A DNA stretch of 64,000 nucleotides from CAVSJA01 sp963728145 (GCA_963728145.1 CAVSJA010000009.1:62001-126000), one strand, 5' to 3'; positions 1 through 9,639 are shown, counted from the first letter of the stretch. Program-made: numbers and translations. Notes: generated by a model not told the origin, from the sequence alone.

Positions 1-2309
1 CGAAGTTCATTCATCAGGCAGAAATCTGCAAAATGTACGGTGCGTCGGTTGTGGTGATGGCATTCGATGAAAAAGGACAGGCCGATACTTTAAAAAGAAG
101 AGTTGATATCTGTACAAAAGCTTATGAGATCTTAACAGAACAGGTTGGATTCGATCCCCAGGATATCATTTTCGATCCAAACATTTTTGCTATAGCTACT
201 GGGTTAGAAGAACACAACAATTATGCTGTAGATTTTATTGAAGCATGCAAGCAGATCAAGGCAAAGATGCCACTGGTGAAGATTAGTGGTGGAGTTAGTA
301 ACCTTTCCTTCTCATTCCGCGGTAATGATCATGTGCGCGAAGCCATGCATAGCGTATTTCTTCTTTATGCAATTCGTGCGGGAATGGATATGGGAATCGT
401 GAATGCAGGACAGCTTGTAATATACGATGAGATTGCACCTGATTTGAGAGATCTTTGCGAGGATGTAATCCTGAATCGCAACAATGATAATAACGAAGCA
501 ACTGAAAAACTGATCTCCTTTGCCGAAACCGTAAAGGCAAAGGGAAAGGAAGAAAAGAAAGATGATGCATGGAGAAATACCCCTGTTGAAGAAAGATTGA
601 AGCATGCGTTGGTGAATGGTATTACAGATTATATTGACCAGGATACAGAAGAAGCAAGACAGAAATATCCTCGGCCTCTCGAAGTAATTGAAGGTCCCTT
701 AATGGCGGGAATGGATGTTGTGGGTGATTTGTTTGGTAGCGGTAAAATGTTTCTTCCACAAGTAGTAAAAAGTGCGAGGGTAATGAAGAAAAGCGTCGCT
801 TACCTCACTCCCTTTATCGAAGAGGAAAAGTTAACGCGACTGGCAAACGGCCTGGGTGCAGATGATAAAAAAGGGGCGGCAAAAATTTTGCTCGCTACTG
901 TCAAAGGAGATGTACATGATATCGGAAAGAATATTGTCGGCGTAGTATTGGGTTGTAATGGATACGATGTGGTTGATCTTGGGGTGATGGTTTCTGCAGA
1001 TAAAATTCTTGATACAGCAGAAAAAGAAAAGGCGGATATCGTTGGATTGAGTGGTCTGATCACTCCTTCTCTCGACGAAATGGTGCATATCGCTCATGAG
1101 ATGAAGAGAAGAGGTATGAAACAACCCTTGCTGATCGGCGGAGCCACTACTTCCCGTATGCATACCGCAGTGAAGATTGCACCTCAATATGACAATGGAG
1201 TTGTACATGTACTCGATGCTTCCCGTAGTGTTACTGTTGCAGGATCATTGTTGAGCGATGATCAAAAACCACAATTCCTTAGTGGAATAAAGAAAGAATA
1301 TATCAAGCTTGCTGATGATTTCAATAATAAGAAAACGGCTAAGCAATACCTGAGTATTTCCGATGCACGCAACAATAGAGTTAAAATCAATTGGGATAAT
1401 TATAGCCCTGTCAAACCTCAATTCACCGGGACGAAAGTTTTCGATAGTCATCCCCTGGATGAAATAAGAAGTTTCATCGATTGGGGTCCATTTTTTATTG
1501 CATGGGAAATGCATGGAAAGTTTCCGCAGATCCTTACGGATCCTGTTGTAGGTACGGAAGCCACCAAATTGTACAATGATGCAAATGCATTATTAGACCA
1601 GGTGGTTAAGGAAAAATGGTTGAACGCAAGAGGAGTGATTGGATTTTATCCGGCAGCTAGTCCAAATCCGGATACGGTGACAATTCAGAATGGATCCATG
1701 ACCGTGAACCTTGAATTTTTGAGACAACAAATCAAGAAAGCACCTGGGCAACCGAATATCAGTCTTGCCGATTTTATTCAACCTGAAAACAAGCAAAACG
1801 CCCAGGATCATATCGGCGGATTCTCAGTTACCATCAGCGGTATTGAAGAACATATCAAACGATTCGAAAAATCACATGATGATTACAATAAGATCATGTT
1901 GCAGGCATTGGCCGATCGATTAGCTGAAGCATTTGCAGAATGTCTTCATTTAAAAGTGAGAAAGGAATTCTGGGCTTATGCAAAGGAAGAACATTTAAGC
2001 AATGAAGATTTGATCAAAGAAGTCTATTCAGGCATTCGCCCCGCGCCGGGATATCCAGCTTGTCCGGATCATACAGAGAAATATAAACTGTTCAACCTTT
2101 TAGGTGGAGAAGAGACCACAGGCATTCACCTTACTGAATCACTCGCCATGTACCCTGCCGCATCCGTATGCGGTTGGTATTTCAGTCACCCGCAAAGCCA
2201 GTATTTTGGTGTAGGAAAGATTAAGGAAGATCAATTACAGGATTATGCGGCAAGAAAAGAAATGAGTTTGGATGAAATGACAAGATGGTTGAGACCGATA
2301 CTGGAATAA
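1..2309 (+). CDS. metH: Cobalamin-dependent methionine synthase, C-terminal part (5' end outside window)
   Basis: MetH transfers a methyl group from methyl-tetrahydrofolate through cobalamin to homocysteine. The reading frame is open to the window edge, with codons starting at base 3, so the ATG at 33 is internal. Counting from that ATG, residues 1-160 are the end of the pterin-binding domain, 180-290 the helical cap, and about 285-410 the B12 domain, with DVHDIG supplying the cobalt-ligand His at 295. The rest is the SAM-dependent reactivation domain, carrying RPAPGYPACPDHTEK. The homocysteine-binding domain is not visible; in many Bacteroidota it is a separate upstream gene, but that cannot be seen here. 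The stop abuts the convergent gene at 2310. Confidence 0.97.
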   Translation, partial: KFIHQAEICKMYGASVVVMAFDEKGQADTLKRRVDICTKAYEILTEQVGFDPQDIIFDPNIFAIATGLEEHNNYAVDFIEACKQIKAKMPLVKISGGVSNLSFSFRGNDHVREAMHSVFLLYAIRAGMDMGIVNAGQLVIYDEIAPDLRDLCEDVILNRNNDNNEATEKLISFAETVKAKGKEEKKDDAWRNTPVEERLKHALVNGITDYIDQDTEEARQKYPRPLEVIEGPLMAGMDVVGDLFGSGKMFLPQVVKSARVMKKSVAYLTPFIEEEKLTRLANGLGADDKKGAAKILLATVKGDVHDIGKNIVGVVLGCNGYDVVDLGVMVSADKILDTAEKEKADIVGLSGLITPSLDEMVHIAHEMKRRGMKQPLLIGGATTSRMHTAVKIAPQYDNGVVHVLDASRSVTVAGSLLSDDQKPQFLSGIKKEYIKLADDFNNKKTAKQYLSISDARNNRVKINWDNYSPVKPQFTGTKVFDSHPLDEIRSFIDWGPFFIAWEMHGKFPQILTDPVVGTEATKLYNDANALLDQVVKEKWLNARGVIGFYPAASPNPDTVTIQNGSMTVNLEFLRQQIKKAPGQPNISLADFIQPENKQNAQDHIGGFSVTISGIEEHIKRFEKSHDDYNKIMLQALADRLAEAFAECLHLKVRKEFWAYAKEEHLSNEDLIKEVYSGIRPAPGYPACPDHTEKYKLFNLLGGEETTGIHLTESLAMYPAASVCGWYFSHPQSQYFGVGKIKEDQLQDYAARKEMSLDEMTRWLRPILE

Positions 2310-2741
2310 TTATTTCTTCCCGAAGGTGTCTTTCATTCGTTGAGCATCTCGCGCGTTTCTCAATCCAAGAATCAACAGTACCATTATTATTACTTTGATA
2401 ATTGCACCCTGCAAAAGGGTTCGGGGATCCAGTATTGCATTTATCGCCACCAACAATATATAAACGATTGACGCGAAAAGTAAAGCCGTATACGGCTTTT
2501 GCTTTGTCCAGAGTGCCAAAACAAAAAATACTGCGCTTACAAAAATGCTTATGGCGGCTACAATCAACCTTGCGCTGGGTGGCAATGGTCCCAGGAATAA
2601 TAGAGGAAGAAGTTGAAGTCCAGAAATAATAAAGAGCATGATCCTCGCATTGCGGACATGTTTATCATACCCTTCCATTGAGAAATCGGCTTCTTCGAAG
2701 ATGGTTTCGTCGGGATTTGGTTCTGGTTTTTGTTCTTCCAT
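2310..2741 (-). CDS. Small membrane protein, unknown function
   Basis: The 143-residue protein has an acidic, proline-rich N-terminus of about 30 residues (MEEQKPEPNPDE) followed by four hydrophobic segments (roughly 33-52, 58-78, 84-105 and 110-127) and a basic tail. This predicts a four-helix inner-membrane protein with a cytoplasmic N-terminus. I do not recognise a named family. The ATG at 2741 is the only sensible start. It converges on metH with no spacer, so the two mRNAs end on top of each other. Confidence 0.75.
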   Translation of the reverse strand: MEEQKPEPNPDETIFEEADFSMEGYDKHVRNARIMLFIISGLQLLPLLFLGPLPPSARLIVAAISIFVSAVFFVLALWTKQKPYTALLFASIVYILLVAINAILDPRTLLQGAIIKVIIMVLLILGLRNARDAQRMKDTFGKK

Positions 2742-2793
2742 TCTCTCAAAATAATAATTTTACTTAGACATTACACTATATATTGCTAGTCAA

Positions 2794-3179
2794 ATGATCA
2801 AATCACAATTTATAAAGAACATTCTGATATTACTAATCGAAGGTGCCAAGCAAGAAGAGTTATTGAGAAAACAAATCGATCTATCGACTGACTTGGAATA
2901 TGAATACACAGGAGCTGGTTTGTTTGTAACCTTTAATCATGATGATGCAATTAGCCAGTTCAAAACTGAAATTGGTAGAGTGCTAGAGGGAGCAGAAGTG
3001 AAAATCGAATCTTCACAATTGGAAATGAAGCTGGAACTGTCTTATTTTTTGATGGTGGTGTAATTGACCGTCTTGAAGTATATACTTATGATGGCAAATA
3101 CCCGAACGCAGAATTAAAAGATTATCAATTATCCCAAGCATGGCTACCCGACGGTGGAAGGAAGATAAAATTTCCATGA
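2794..3179 (+). pseudogene. Small unknown protein, broken by one frameshift
   Basis: Frame 1 encodes 89 residues and ends at 3063. The adjacent frame then continues as GTVLFFDGGVIDRLEVYTYDG and a tail ending at 3179. The joined product of about 127 residues looks like one compact alpha/beta domain, with the C-terminal piece reading as conserved beta strands. The break lies at about 3024-3032. I do not recognise the family with certainty; the small size and C-terminal pattern recall immunity-protein-like or similar orphan domains. It may be a true pseudogene or one of several single-base indels in this assembly. Confidence 0.5.
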
Positions 3180-3204
3180 AGTTAATCGGCACGATTATTT
3201 TTAC

Positions 3205-3951
3205 TTATCTTTTTTCAAACAACCACCATTGTCTCCTCCTGGGCTTAACTTTATAATTTCCTGTTATGTATTTTCCAATATGTTCCATCGCTTCGTCTAC
3301 ACTATTGGTGAGCAATACCAGGTTGAGGTCTTCCCGCAGTATCGTTCCCTGTTCTGCCATAAATTCGAGGTAATCCCAAAGCTCCTTATAGAATTCCTTA
3401 CCGTATAAAACAATTGGGAATTGTGTGATGGTTTTTGTTTGAACAAGAGTAAGTGCTTCAAAAAATTCATCCATTGTACCAAATCCACCAGGCATGATCA
3501 CGAATGCATAAGAATACTTTACCAGCAATACCTTTCTTACAAAGAAATGCTCAAAAGTGACCCATCGATGCATGTAAGGATTATGCTTTTGTTCGAAGGG
3601 CAGTTGAATATTGCAACCAACAGATGCACCATTGTTTTCAAATGCACCGCGATTCGCTGCTTCCATAATGCCTGGACCACCACCGGTCATGGTCGTGAAT
3701 CCCATGCCCGCGATCTTCTTACCAAATTCATAAGCCGCTTTATAATAAAGGTGATCTTCTTTGAATCTTGCCGATCCAAAAACGGTGATGCATGGACCAA
3801 TAAAATGCAATTCGCGAAATCCTTTCACAAACTGCCGGAATACCCTCCACGCAAAGGCGAGTTCATAACCACGGCTCTTTGGTCCTTCTAAAAATACCCG
3901 TTCATCTACCGGTATGATCGGTTCCTTACTTTCCTTTGACTTTCCTTCCAT
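3205..3951 (-). CDS. LOG-family nucleotide 5'-monophosphate phosphoribohydrolase (TIGR00730)
   Basis: The family releases free base and ribose 5-phosphate from nucleoside monophosphates, including cytokinin riboside monophosphates, and was once annotated as lysine decarboxylase. Both signature motifs are present in the 248-residue protein: GGGPGIMEAANRGA from residue 90 and PGGFGTMDE at 154-162. The Rossmann-like core runs from about residue 55 to 235. I chose the ATG at 3951; the longer frame to 3984 would need a TTG start. The gene diverges from exonuclease III with only 35 bp between starts, so the promoters must overlap the coding ends. The physiological substrate is unknown. Confidence 0.9.
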   Translation of the reverse strand: MEGKSKESKEPIIPVDERVFLEGPKSRGYELAFAWRVFRQFVKGFRELHFIGPCITVFGSARFKEDHLYYKAAYEFGKKIAGMGFTTMTGGGPGIMEAANRGAFENNGASVGCNIQLPFEQKHNPYMHRWVTFEHFFVRKVLLVKYSYAFVIMPGGFGTMDEFFEALTLVQTKTITQFPIVLYGKEFYKELWDYLEFMAEQGTILREDLNLVLLTNSVDEAMEHIGKYITGNYKVKPRRRQWWLFEKR

Positions 3952-3986
3952 TGATCTATGTAAATTGCCAGACAATTTACGCAATT

Positions 3987-4766
3987 ATGGCTTCCTCATT
4001 ACGCATCATCAGTTACAATGTAAATGGCATACGTGCTGCAATGAATAAGGGTCTTTGCGATTGGTTAAAGACCAATCCGGCTGATATAATTTGTGTACAG
4101 GAAACAAAGGCCTCAAAGGAAAGTGTGGACTGCAAACCATTTGGTGATCTGGGATATATGGACTACTGGTTCAGTGCACAGAAAAAAGGATATAGTGGTG
4201 TTGCTGTATTCACAAAAATAAAACCGGATAATATTCAATATGGCACGGGACAAAAGGTAAGTGATGATGAAGGCAGGGTGCTACAAATGGATTTCGGTAA
4301 AACCCGTTTAATAAACGCATACTTTCCTTCGGGTACAACGGGAGATGAACGACAAACGTTCAAATATAAATGGCTCGATGAATTCTTTAAATATATTAAT
4401 ACGCTTAAAAAGAAATATCCGAATCTGATCCTTTGCGGTGATTATAATATCGCTCATAAAGAGATCGATATCCACGATCCAAAGGGAAATAAAAAATCTT
4501 CCGGCTTTCTTCCGGAAGAACGCGCATGGATGGACAAATTTTTTGAAAGCGGTTGGATAGATAGTTTCCGCCAATTCCACACGGAGCCGCATCGATACAG
4601 TTGGTGGAGTCAACGATTTCCTACAGTGCGTTTGCAGAATAAAGGTTGGCGTATTGATTATATCAATGTAACAGAACCACTCAAGAAGAAACTAAAAAAT
4701 GCAGAGATCTATCCGGATGTAAAGCAGAGTGATCATTGTCCGGTTTATTTAGAGATAGGAATGTAA
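3987..4766 (+). CDS. xth: Exodeoxyribonuclease III / AP endonuclease
   Basis: This Mg-dependent base-excision-repair enzyme cleaves 5' to abasic sites and degrades DNA 3' to 5'. The 259-residue protein shows the exonuclease-endonuclease-phosphatase fold motifs in order: SYNVNGIRAA at the N-terminus, VQETKAS with the metal-binding Glu, GDYNIAH in the centre, RIDYI, and the C-terminal SDHCPV with the catalytic His. I place the start at the ATG at 3987 because the sequence before it does not look like family sequence, although the frame is open from 3936. An inverted repeat follows the gene. Confidence 0.95.
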   Translation: MASSLRIISYNVNGIRAAMNKGLCDWLKTNPADIICVQETKASKESVDCKPFGDLGYMDYWFSAQKKGYSGVAVFTKIKPDNIQYGTGQKVSDDEGRVLQMDFGKTRLINAYFPSGTTGDERQTFKYKWLDEFFKYINTLKKKYPNLILCGDYNIAHKEIDIHDPKGNKKSSGFLPEERAWMDKFFESGWIDSFRQFHTEPHRYSWWSQRFPTVRLQNKGWRIDYINVTEPLKKKLKNAEIYPDVKQSDHCPVYLEIGM

Positions 4767-4776
4767 TCCCCAATAG

Positions 4777-5036
4777 TCGTCATCCCCGCGGTGTGGCTTC
4801 GGGAGCTTACGACGTATTGCAACCAAGCGGGGATCCCCTACCAACAACATATCTAAAAACACAATACCCTCCCAACCAAATTATAGTGACAACTGCAAGA
4901 AGGAAAAGATTAATTAATTCGCTTTTCATGCGATTAGCCAAAGCGCATTAGTATGAATTCCTATGTTGTTAGTAGAGGATCCCCGCTTAGCTGCGTGCAT
5001 TTCGTTAGTCCCTGAAAGCATTCCGCGGGGATGACG
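4777..5036. repeat. Large imperfect inverted repeat (arms about 75 nt)
   Basis: This fills most of the 401-bp gap between xth and the DUF2339 gene. The left arm (4777-4851) starts CGTCATCCCCGCGG and ends AGCGGGGATCC...ACAACATA. The right arm (4961-5036) is its imperfect reverse complement, with about 110 nt between them. The centre of each arm has diverged while both ends are conserved. It resembles a dispersed palindromic intergenic element, and I see no gene in it. Confidence 0.7.
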
Positions 5037-5167
5037 ATCATAAAGAGACGAGGTTACACTTGCATTTGCATAATAGTAATCAACAGTTTGCACAAAACTC
5101 CTGTCTTTTAACACCATTTTTTCCCCAATGCTTGTATCTTACCCCCACCTGAACCAAACTAACGTCT

Positions 5168-7609
5168 ATGATCACCGCTGGTTTGTTAATTGTTTTCTTC
5201 ATCATTCTCATCCTTATTATTAATTCACGTTTCTCTGCGTACGGCGACTTTCATCAATCGCTTAAAAAAAATCTGAGCGATCTAACCAAAGAAATCAAAG
5301 AACTGAAAGAACAGATCGGTAAGCTAAATACTGGTCCGACAACTTCACCGGTTCAGCCGAAACCTGAACCGCCACCAGTTGTACAAAAACCGCAGGAAGG
5401 AGTTGCCGAAGTTCCTAAAGCCCCGCCTGTACAGGCAAGAAAGGACCCGTTTGCGGCGCAACAACCTCAGCCACAAAAACAGATTCCTGTAATTGAAACG
5501 CCGCAACATAAACCTGCAATCGAACAAAAACCGCAACAGCAACAACCAGGCTGGTTTGATCAATGGCTCCAGAAAAATCCGGATATGGAAAAATTCATTG
5601 GTGAGAATCTCATCAATAAAATAGGAATTGCAGTGTTGGTATTAGGAATTGCATTCTTTGTAAAATATGCAATCGATAAAGAATGGATCAATGAAATCGG
5701 AAGAGTCATGATTGGCCTGGCTTCCGGAGGAGTTTTGGTTGCATTGGCACATCGTCTTCGCAACAGCTATCGATCCTTCAGCTCAGTTTTAGTTGGAGGC
5801 GGTATTGCTGTCTTTTATTTTACGATTGCATTTGCATTTCATGAATACCAACTGATTGGCCAGACTTCTGCATTCATGATCATGGTCGTGATAACGGCCT
5901 TTGCGGTAGTGCTTTCGATATTATATGACCGCATTGAATTGGGGATGCTTGCGACGGTGGGTGGATTTATCACACCTTTCCTCGTTAGTACCGGACAGAA
6001 TAATTATCATGCGTTGTTTACCTATATGTCAATACTAAGTATGGGCCTATTGGTATTGGCTTACTTCAAACGATGGCAGATCATTTATTTCACTGCATTT
6101 CTCTTCACGGTATTGATTTATGGAGCATGGCTGTTCGAGCAAGTCGATAGTTATAATGCAACTCCTCCCTATAAAGATGCTTTGATGTACGCAACGATAT
6201 TTTATTTTATTTACCTCGCAATGCATGTAGTGAATAATATCCGCACCAAACGAAAGTTCTCGGGATTTGATTTCACCAGCTTGCTTTTGATCAATTTCAC
6301 ATATTATGCGGCAGGCATCATCTCGCTGGAATACTGGAACTCCGGCGATTTTCAGGGATTTTTTACAGCTTCTCTGGGTGCAATCAATTTGATCCTCGCA
6401 TTTATCTTCTTTCGTCAACGAACAGCAGACAAGAATTTTGTATACCTGCTGATCGGACTCACACTAACCTTCCTTTCATTAGCGGCGCCGGTTCAATTGG
6501 AAGGAAATTATATCACCATTTTCTGGTCTGCCGAAACCGTTTTATTATTCTGGCTGTATCAACGCTCCGCAATAAAACTGCTAAAGATCGCTTCATTTAT
6601 TATTGCCATACTGACGCTCATCAGCCTGGGAATGGACTGGGTGGAAATTTATGGAATTGGGGTTGATAAGTTACCAGTGGTTATTAATAAAGGCTTCCTT
6701 ACTTCAGTTTTTGTTTCGCTTTCGATGGGATTACTTTATCGGGTTTTTTGGCGGGAGGCAGACACCTATTATCTCACGCCGATTACTAATCAAAACATGA
6801 AGAATATCGTGGGCACAACAGCAGTCCTGGTATTCTTTATTGCAGGAGTACTGGAGATCAATTATCAATTCAGTACTCGCTTTCCGGAAATTCGTGCTCG
6901 TTTTCGTGAAACAGGTTTGCACTTTATGTATTTACAGCTATATGTACTGGCATTTATCTGTGCATTATTCTTACTGACCGAAAGGTTTGGAAAACTCAAA
7001 GATCCATTGTTACGAATGGGGATACCGCTGGTTTGTTTTTTACTGTATCTTTTCAATGTTTCAAACATCTATGAAACCGAAAAACTTCTTTTATCTGGCG
7101 CTAACAACAAACAATACTTTATAGCGCAATGGGCTAGCATAGCATTGATTTTTGTATTGGCAAGCATCAGTATAAGCTATTTTAGAAGGAATGAAACAAT
7201 GCTCAAGTCTTATCGAAATGTTTTTACCTGGTTTATGGCTTTTGCATTAGTGATTGTTTTAAGCCTGGAAAGCAGGCATATCATGGTTTGGTTTAATTAT
7301 TCAGGAGAAGCTTCCATTTTCGACATCGAAAACCTTTACTATAAGGCTGGGATGACCATCATATGGGGATTGAGTTCATTTACGATGATGTATTTAGGAA
7401 TGAAACACAAATTCAAACCACTTCGAATAGTCTCATTGGTATTATTTGGCACCACATTGGTCAAGCTCTTTTCTTTCGATATCCGGAATATTCCTCCCGG
7501 CGGAAAGATCGCTGCATTTATACTTCTGGGAGTATTGTTGCTTACCGTATCATTCATGTACCAGCGATTGAAAAAATTAATCATCGATGATGCAACAAAC
7601 CAAGGCTAG
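5168..7609 (+). CDS. DUF2339 polytopic membrane protein
   Basis: The 813-residue protein begins with one membrane helix (residues 1-20). A short coiled-coil segment (about 30-55, KEIKELKEQIGKL) follows, then a long Pro/Gln/Lys-rich linker to about residue 125. The remaining 690 residues hold roughly twenty hydrophobic helices, the hallmark of DUF2339. ENLINKIGIAVLVLGIAFFV is the typical start of the domain. Function is unknown; a cell-envelope role is often guessed. The next gene, DUF3999, overlaps its last 23 bases, which argues for translational coupling and a shared complex. Confidence 0.85.
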   Translation: MITAGLLIVFFIILILIINSRFSAYGDFHQSLKKNLSDLTKEIKELKEQIGKLNTGPTTSPVQPKPEPPPVVQKPQEGVAEVPKAPPVQARKDPFAAQQPQPQKQIPVIETPQHKPAIEQKPQQQQPGWFDQWLQKNPDMEKFIGENLINKIGIAVLVLGIAFFVKYAIDKEWINEIGRVMIGLASGGVLVALAHRLRNSYRSFSSVLVGGGIAVFYFTIAFAFHEYQLIGQTSAFMIMVVITAFAVVLSILYDRIELGMLATVGGFITPFLVSTGQNNYHALFTYMSILSMGLLVLAYFKRWQIIYFTAFLFTVLIYGAWLFEQVDSYNATPPYKDALMYATIFYFIYLAMHVVNNIRTKRKFSGFDFTSLLLINFTYYAAGIISLEYWNSGDFQGFFTASLGAINLILAFIFFRQRTADKNFVYLLIGLTLTFLSLAAPVQLEGNYITIFWSAETVLLFWLYQRSAIKLLKIASFIIAILTLISLGMDWVEIYGIGVDKLPVVINKGFLTSVFVSLSMGLLYRVFWREADTYYLTPITNQNMKNIVGTTAVLVFFIAGVLEINYQFSTRFPEIRARFRETGLHFMYLQLYVLAFICALFLLTERFGKLKDPLLRMGIPLVCFLLYLFNVSNIYETEKLLLSGANNKQYFIAQWASIALIFVLASISISYFRRNETMLKSYRNVFTWFMAFALVIVLSLESRHIMVWFNYSGEASIFDIENLYYKAGMTIIWGLSSFTMMYLGMKHKFKPLRIVSLVLFGTTLVKLFSFDIRNIPPGGKIAAFILLGVLLLTVSFMYQRLKKLIIDDATNQG

Positions 7610-8804
7610 TTTCTTAGTGCTACTCTTATTCGCGTCAACCTTTGCAAATGGTCAGCAATTCAGACATTCTGCAAAGCTGGATAGCATTGGAACTTCCGGT
7701 TTTTACATTATAGTTCTCAATTCCGAAATTCTAAGTTACCTGCGCACAGATTGTGCTGATCTTCGCATTGAGGATAAGGACAAAAAATCTGTTCCGTATC
7801 TACTCCGGGTTGCTTCAACACCTCTCCAACAGTCTAGTTTTATTGAATTTCCCATCCTGAGTAATCGTTTGGTTGATAGCGGGAAAACAGAAATTATTCT
7901 AAGTAATGATTCAGCGAAACAGATCCATAATATTAAACTCTTCATAAAAAATGCAGCAGTTAGTCGCACCGGAAGCTTGAGCGGGAGTAATGACAGACAG
8001 AAGTGGTTTATTGTCGATGACCAGGTTCTGATCGGCAGGTCTTATGAATCTGTGAAAGATGAATATCTCCAGGAAATCCTTTTCCCCATGTCCAATTATC
8101 GGTTCTATAAATTAATAATCGATAACCAGAAGAACGACCCAATGAATATCGTGCGCGCCGGAACTTACACTGTAATTTATTGGAAAAGGCTGATGCAATT
8201 CGAATATAATCCTTTACCCGATGTAAAATCAACAGACTCCGGCGCCCACACACTCGTGCATATTCAACATAATCGGCCCTATCAGATTAGTCACATTTCC
8301 TTATCAGCCAATGGTCCGAAATTTTTTAAGCGAGAATTCCAGCTTTATTCAATTGATTCGGCAAGTGCCTCAAAAAGATTTATCGGAGAATTCAGTCTCA
8401 ACTCGGACATAATGCCCGAATTTGATTTCCCATTGGTAAAAACAGACCGGCTATTGATGGTTATTGATAATAAAGACAATCCTCCACTGAAAATTGAACG
8501 GCTCCAGACGCAACATATTTCAATGGATGCAACGGCTTACCTCGAAAAAGGCAATAGCTATACACTTCTCATGGATAATCCTGAATCAAAAGCACCTGAC
8601 TATGATCTCGTTCATTTCAAGGATAGCATTCCGCAATCAATCGCTGTATTAAATCCGCATTCAATTACTACAAATGAAATACTCGCTGGCGATTCCCAAA
8701 GCCGGAATTGGTGGATTTGGCCGGTATTGATCGGCGTAATTGCAATTATGGGGCTTCTAACTTACAAGTTATCTGGCGATGTTAAGGCTAATGTGAAGAA
8801 TTGA
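7587..8804 (+). CDS. DUF3999 secreted/membrane-anchored protein
   Basis: The 405-residue protein has a signal peptide (about residues 1-22, ending FANGQ), a beta-rich extracytoplasmic region and one C-terminal membrane helix (WIWPVLIGVIAIMGLLTY, about 372-391) with a short basic tail. This matches the DUF3999 architecture, a family often found directly after DUF2339 genes. Two consecutive ATG codons (7587 and 7590) are possible starts. The overlap with DUF2339 suggests that the two act together in the envelope. No catalytic motif is evident. Confidence 0.8.
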   Translation: MMQQTKASFLVLLLFASTFANGQQFRHSAKLDSIGTSGFYIIVLNSEILSYLRTDCADLRIEDKDKKSVPYLLRVASTPLQQSSFIEFPILSNRLVDSGKTEIILSNDSAKQIHNIKLFIKNAAVSRTGSLSGSNDRQKWFIVDDQVLIGRSYESVKDEYLQEILFPMSNYRFYKLIIDNQKNDPMNIVRAGTYTVIYWKRLMQFEYNPLPDVKSTDSGAHTLVHIQHNRPYQISHISLSANGPKFFKREFQLYSIDSASASKRFIGEFSLNSDIMPEFDFPLVKTDRLLMVIDNKDNPPLKIERLQTQHISMDATAYLEKGNSYTLLMDNPESKAPDYDLVHFKDSIPQSIAVLNPHSITTNEILAGDSQSRNWWIWPVLIGVIAIMGLLTYKLSGDVKANVKN

Positions 8805-9232
8805 TGCTAATTCAATAAGGTAGCTCAATCTCCACTATAAAATCACTCGGAATTAAAACAAATTGAATAGCAATTCCAATCCAATCCTCCATATCTCCGT
8901 GTCTTCGTTGTCCTCCGTGACAGTTGAATATAAACACTAACGCACGTCAGCAAACAAGAAACATTTATCAATAATCAAACTTTCATCAATTTGTCAACCT
9001 TCTGTGGATAAGAAAATATTTCATATTGCATTCTCAACTATTGTTGTAAATTCCTCTCAAACCCGCATCAGCAAAGGGTTTCAGCGGCATGGCCTGAAAC
9101 CCGCATCCAGACTGAATTTCAGCGCGTAATAAGTTTTACTCGTATAATTACGTCAAATGTCAAATCCCCGCGAATCCTTGTCCGGTGCGGTTTTTAGCGA
9201 ATTTCCACTTACTAATTTTTTGGAAGAAAAAT
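8805..9232. other. Intergenic region without a gene: hairpin and single DnaA-like box
   Basis: There is no supported CDS or RNA gene here. A perfect TGTGGATAA (reverse complement of TTATCCACA) lies near 9004-9012. A 9-bp inverted repeat GGGTTTCAG/CTGAAACCC lies at 9076-9084 and 9094-9102, flanked by two copies of AACCCGCATC. Neither has a T-run, so I do not call a terminator. A single DnaA box is not enough to claim an origin. Confidence 0.5.
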
Positions 9233-9262
9233 TTTGCTGCTTGATAAAACCGTATAAATTTG
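9233..9262 (+). promoter_or_regulatory. Bacteroidota-type promoter of the HU gene
   Basis: TTTG at 9233-9236 is followed after 18 nt by TAAATTTG at 9255-9262, an exact match to the -7 consensus TAnnTTTG. Transcription would start near 9268, giving a leader of about 80 nt that contains a palindromic repeat before the HU ATG. Confidence 0.65.
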
Positions 9263-9263
9263 C

Positions 9264-9316
9264 CCCTGCCTGCTGCGCCTTCGCGAAGCTTCGGCGAAAC
9301 AAGGCCGGAAGGCAGG
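9264..9316. repeat. GC-rich palindromic repeat in the HU leader
   Basis: CCTGCCTGCTGCGCCTTCG runs into GAAGCTTCGGCGAA and then GGCCGGAAGGCAGG, so the outer CTGCCT/AGGCAG and inner TTCGCGAAGCTTCGGCGAA parts can fold. It is much more GC-rich than its surroundings and sits between promoter and start codon. It looks like a dispersed element rather than a gene-specific leader. Confidence 0.55.
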
Positions 9317-9346
9317 TGAGCAAAAATTTTATTAAAAAATAACACT

Positions 9347-9616
9347 ATGAACAAAGCTGAATTAATTGCAAAGATTGCCGATGATGCAGGCATTACCAAA
9401 ACACAAGCCAACTCTGCTTTGGATTCTTTCGTTGAAGGCGTAACCAAAACATTAAAAGGTGGTGGTAAAGTAACACTCGTAGGATTTGGGACTTTCTCTG
9501 TTTCGAAGAGAGCTGCCCGCAATGGCCGCAACCCTCAAACTGGAGCGGTGATCAAAATCAAAGCAAAAAAAGTTGCACGGTTTAAGGCTGGTAAAGAATT
9601 GGCAGGTAAATTATAA
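9347..9616 (+). CDS. HU family DNA-binding protein
   Basis: HU is a nucleoid-associated protein that bends DNA as a dimer. The 89-residue product has the usual length and layout: two N-terminal helices (MNKAELIAKIADDAGITKTQ), the saddle motif GFGTFSVSKRAARNGRNPQTG, and the basic C-terminal strand and helix (KAKKVARFKAGKELAGKL). It is monocistronic by context, with a strong promoter at 9233-9262 and a terminator at 9640-9666. Confidence 0.97.
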   Translation: MNKAELIAKIADDAGITKTQANSALDSFVEGVTKTLKGGGKVTLVGFGTFSVSKRAARNGRNPQTGAVIKIKAKKVARFKAGKELAGKL

Positions 9617-9639
9617 TGCTGCACACAACGCATTTATAG

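Noticed and set aside
4736..4951. ORFs between xth and DUF2339 (also 4926-5117 on the minus strand)
   Set aside because: They lie on the arms of an inverted repeat, with no domain-like sequence.
9004..9012. Single DnaA-like box (TTATCCACA) in an AT-rich spacer near HU
   Set aside because: Only one box and no dnaA, dnaN or box cluster; an origin claim needs several boxes and GC-skew reversal.
9157..9342. ORF of 61 codons in front of HU
   Set aside because: It spans the promoter and palindromic leader and has no recognisable protein features.
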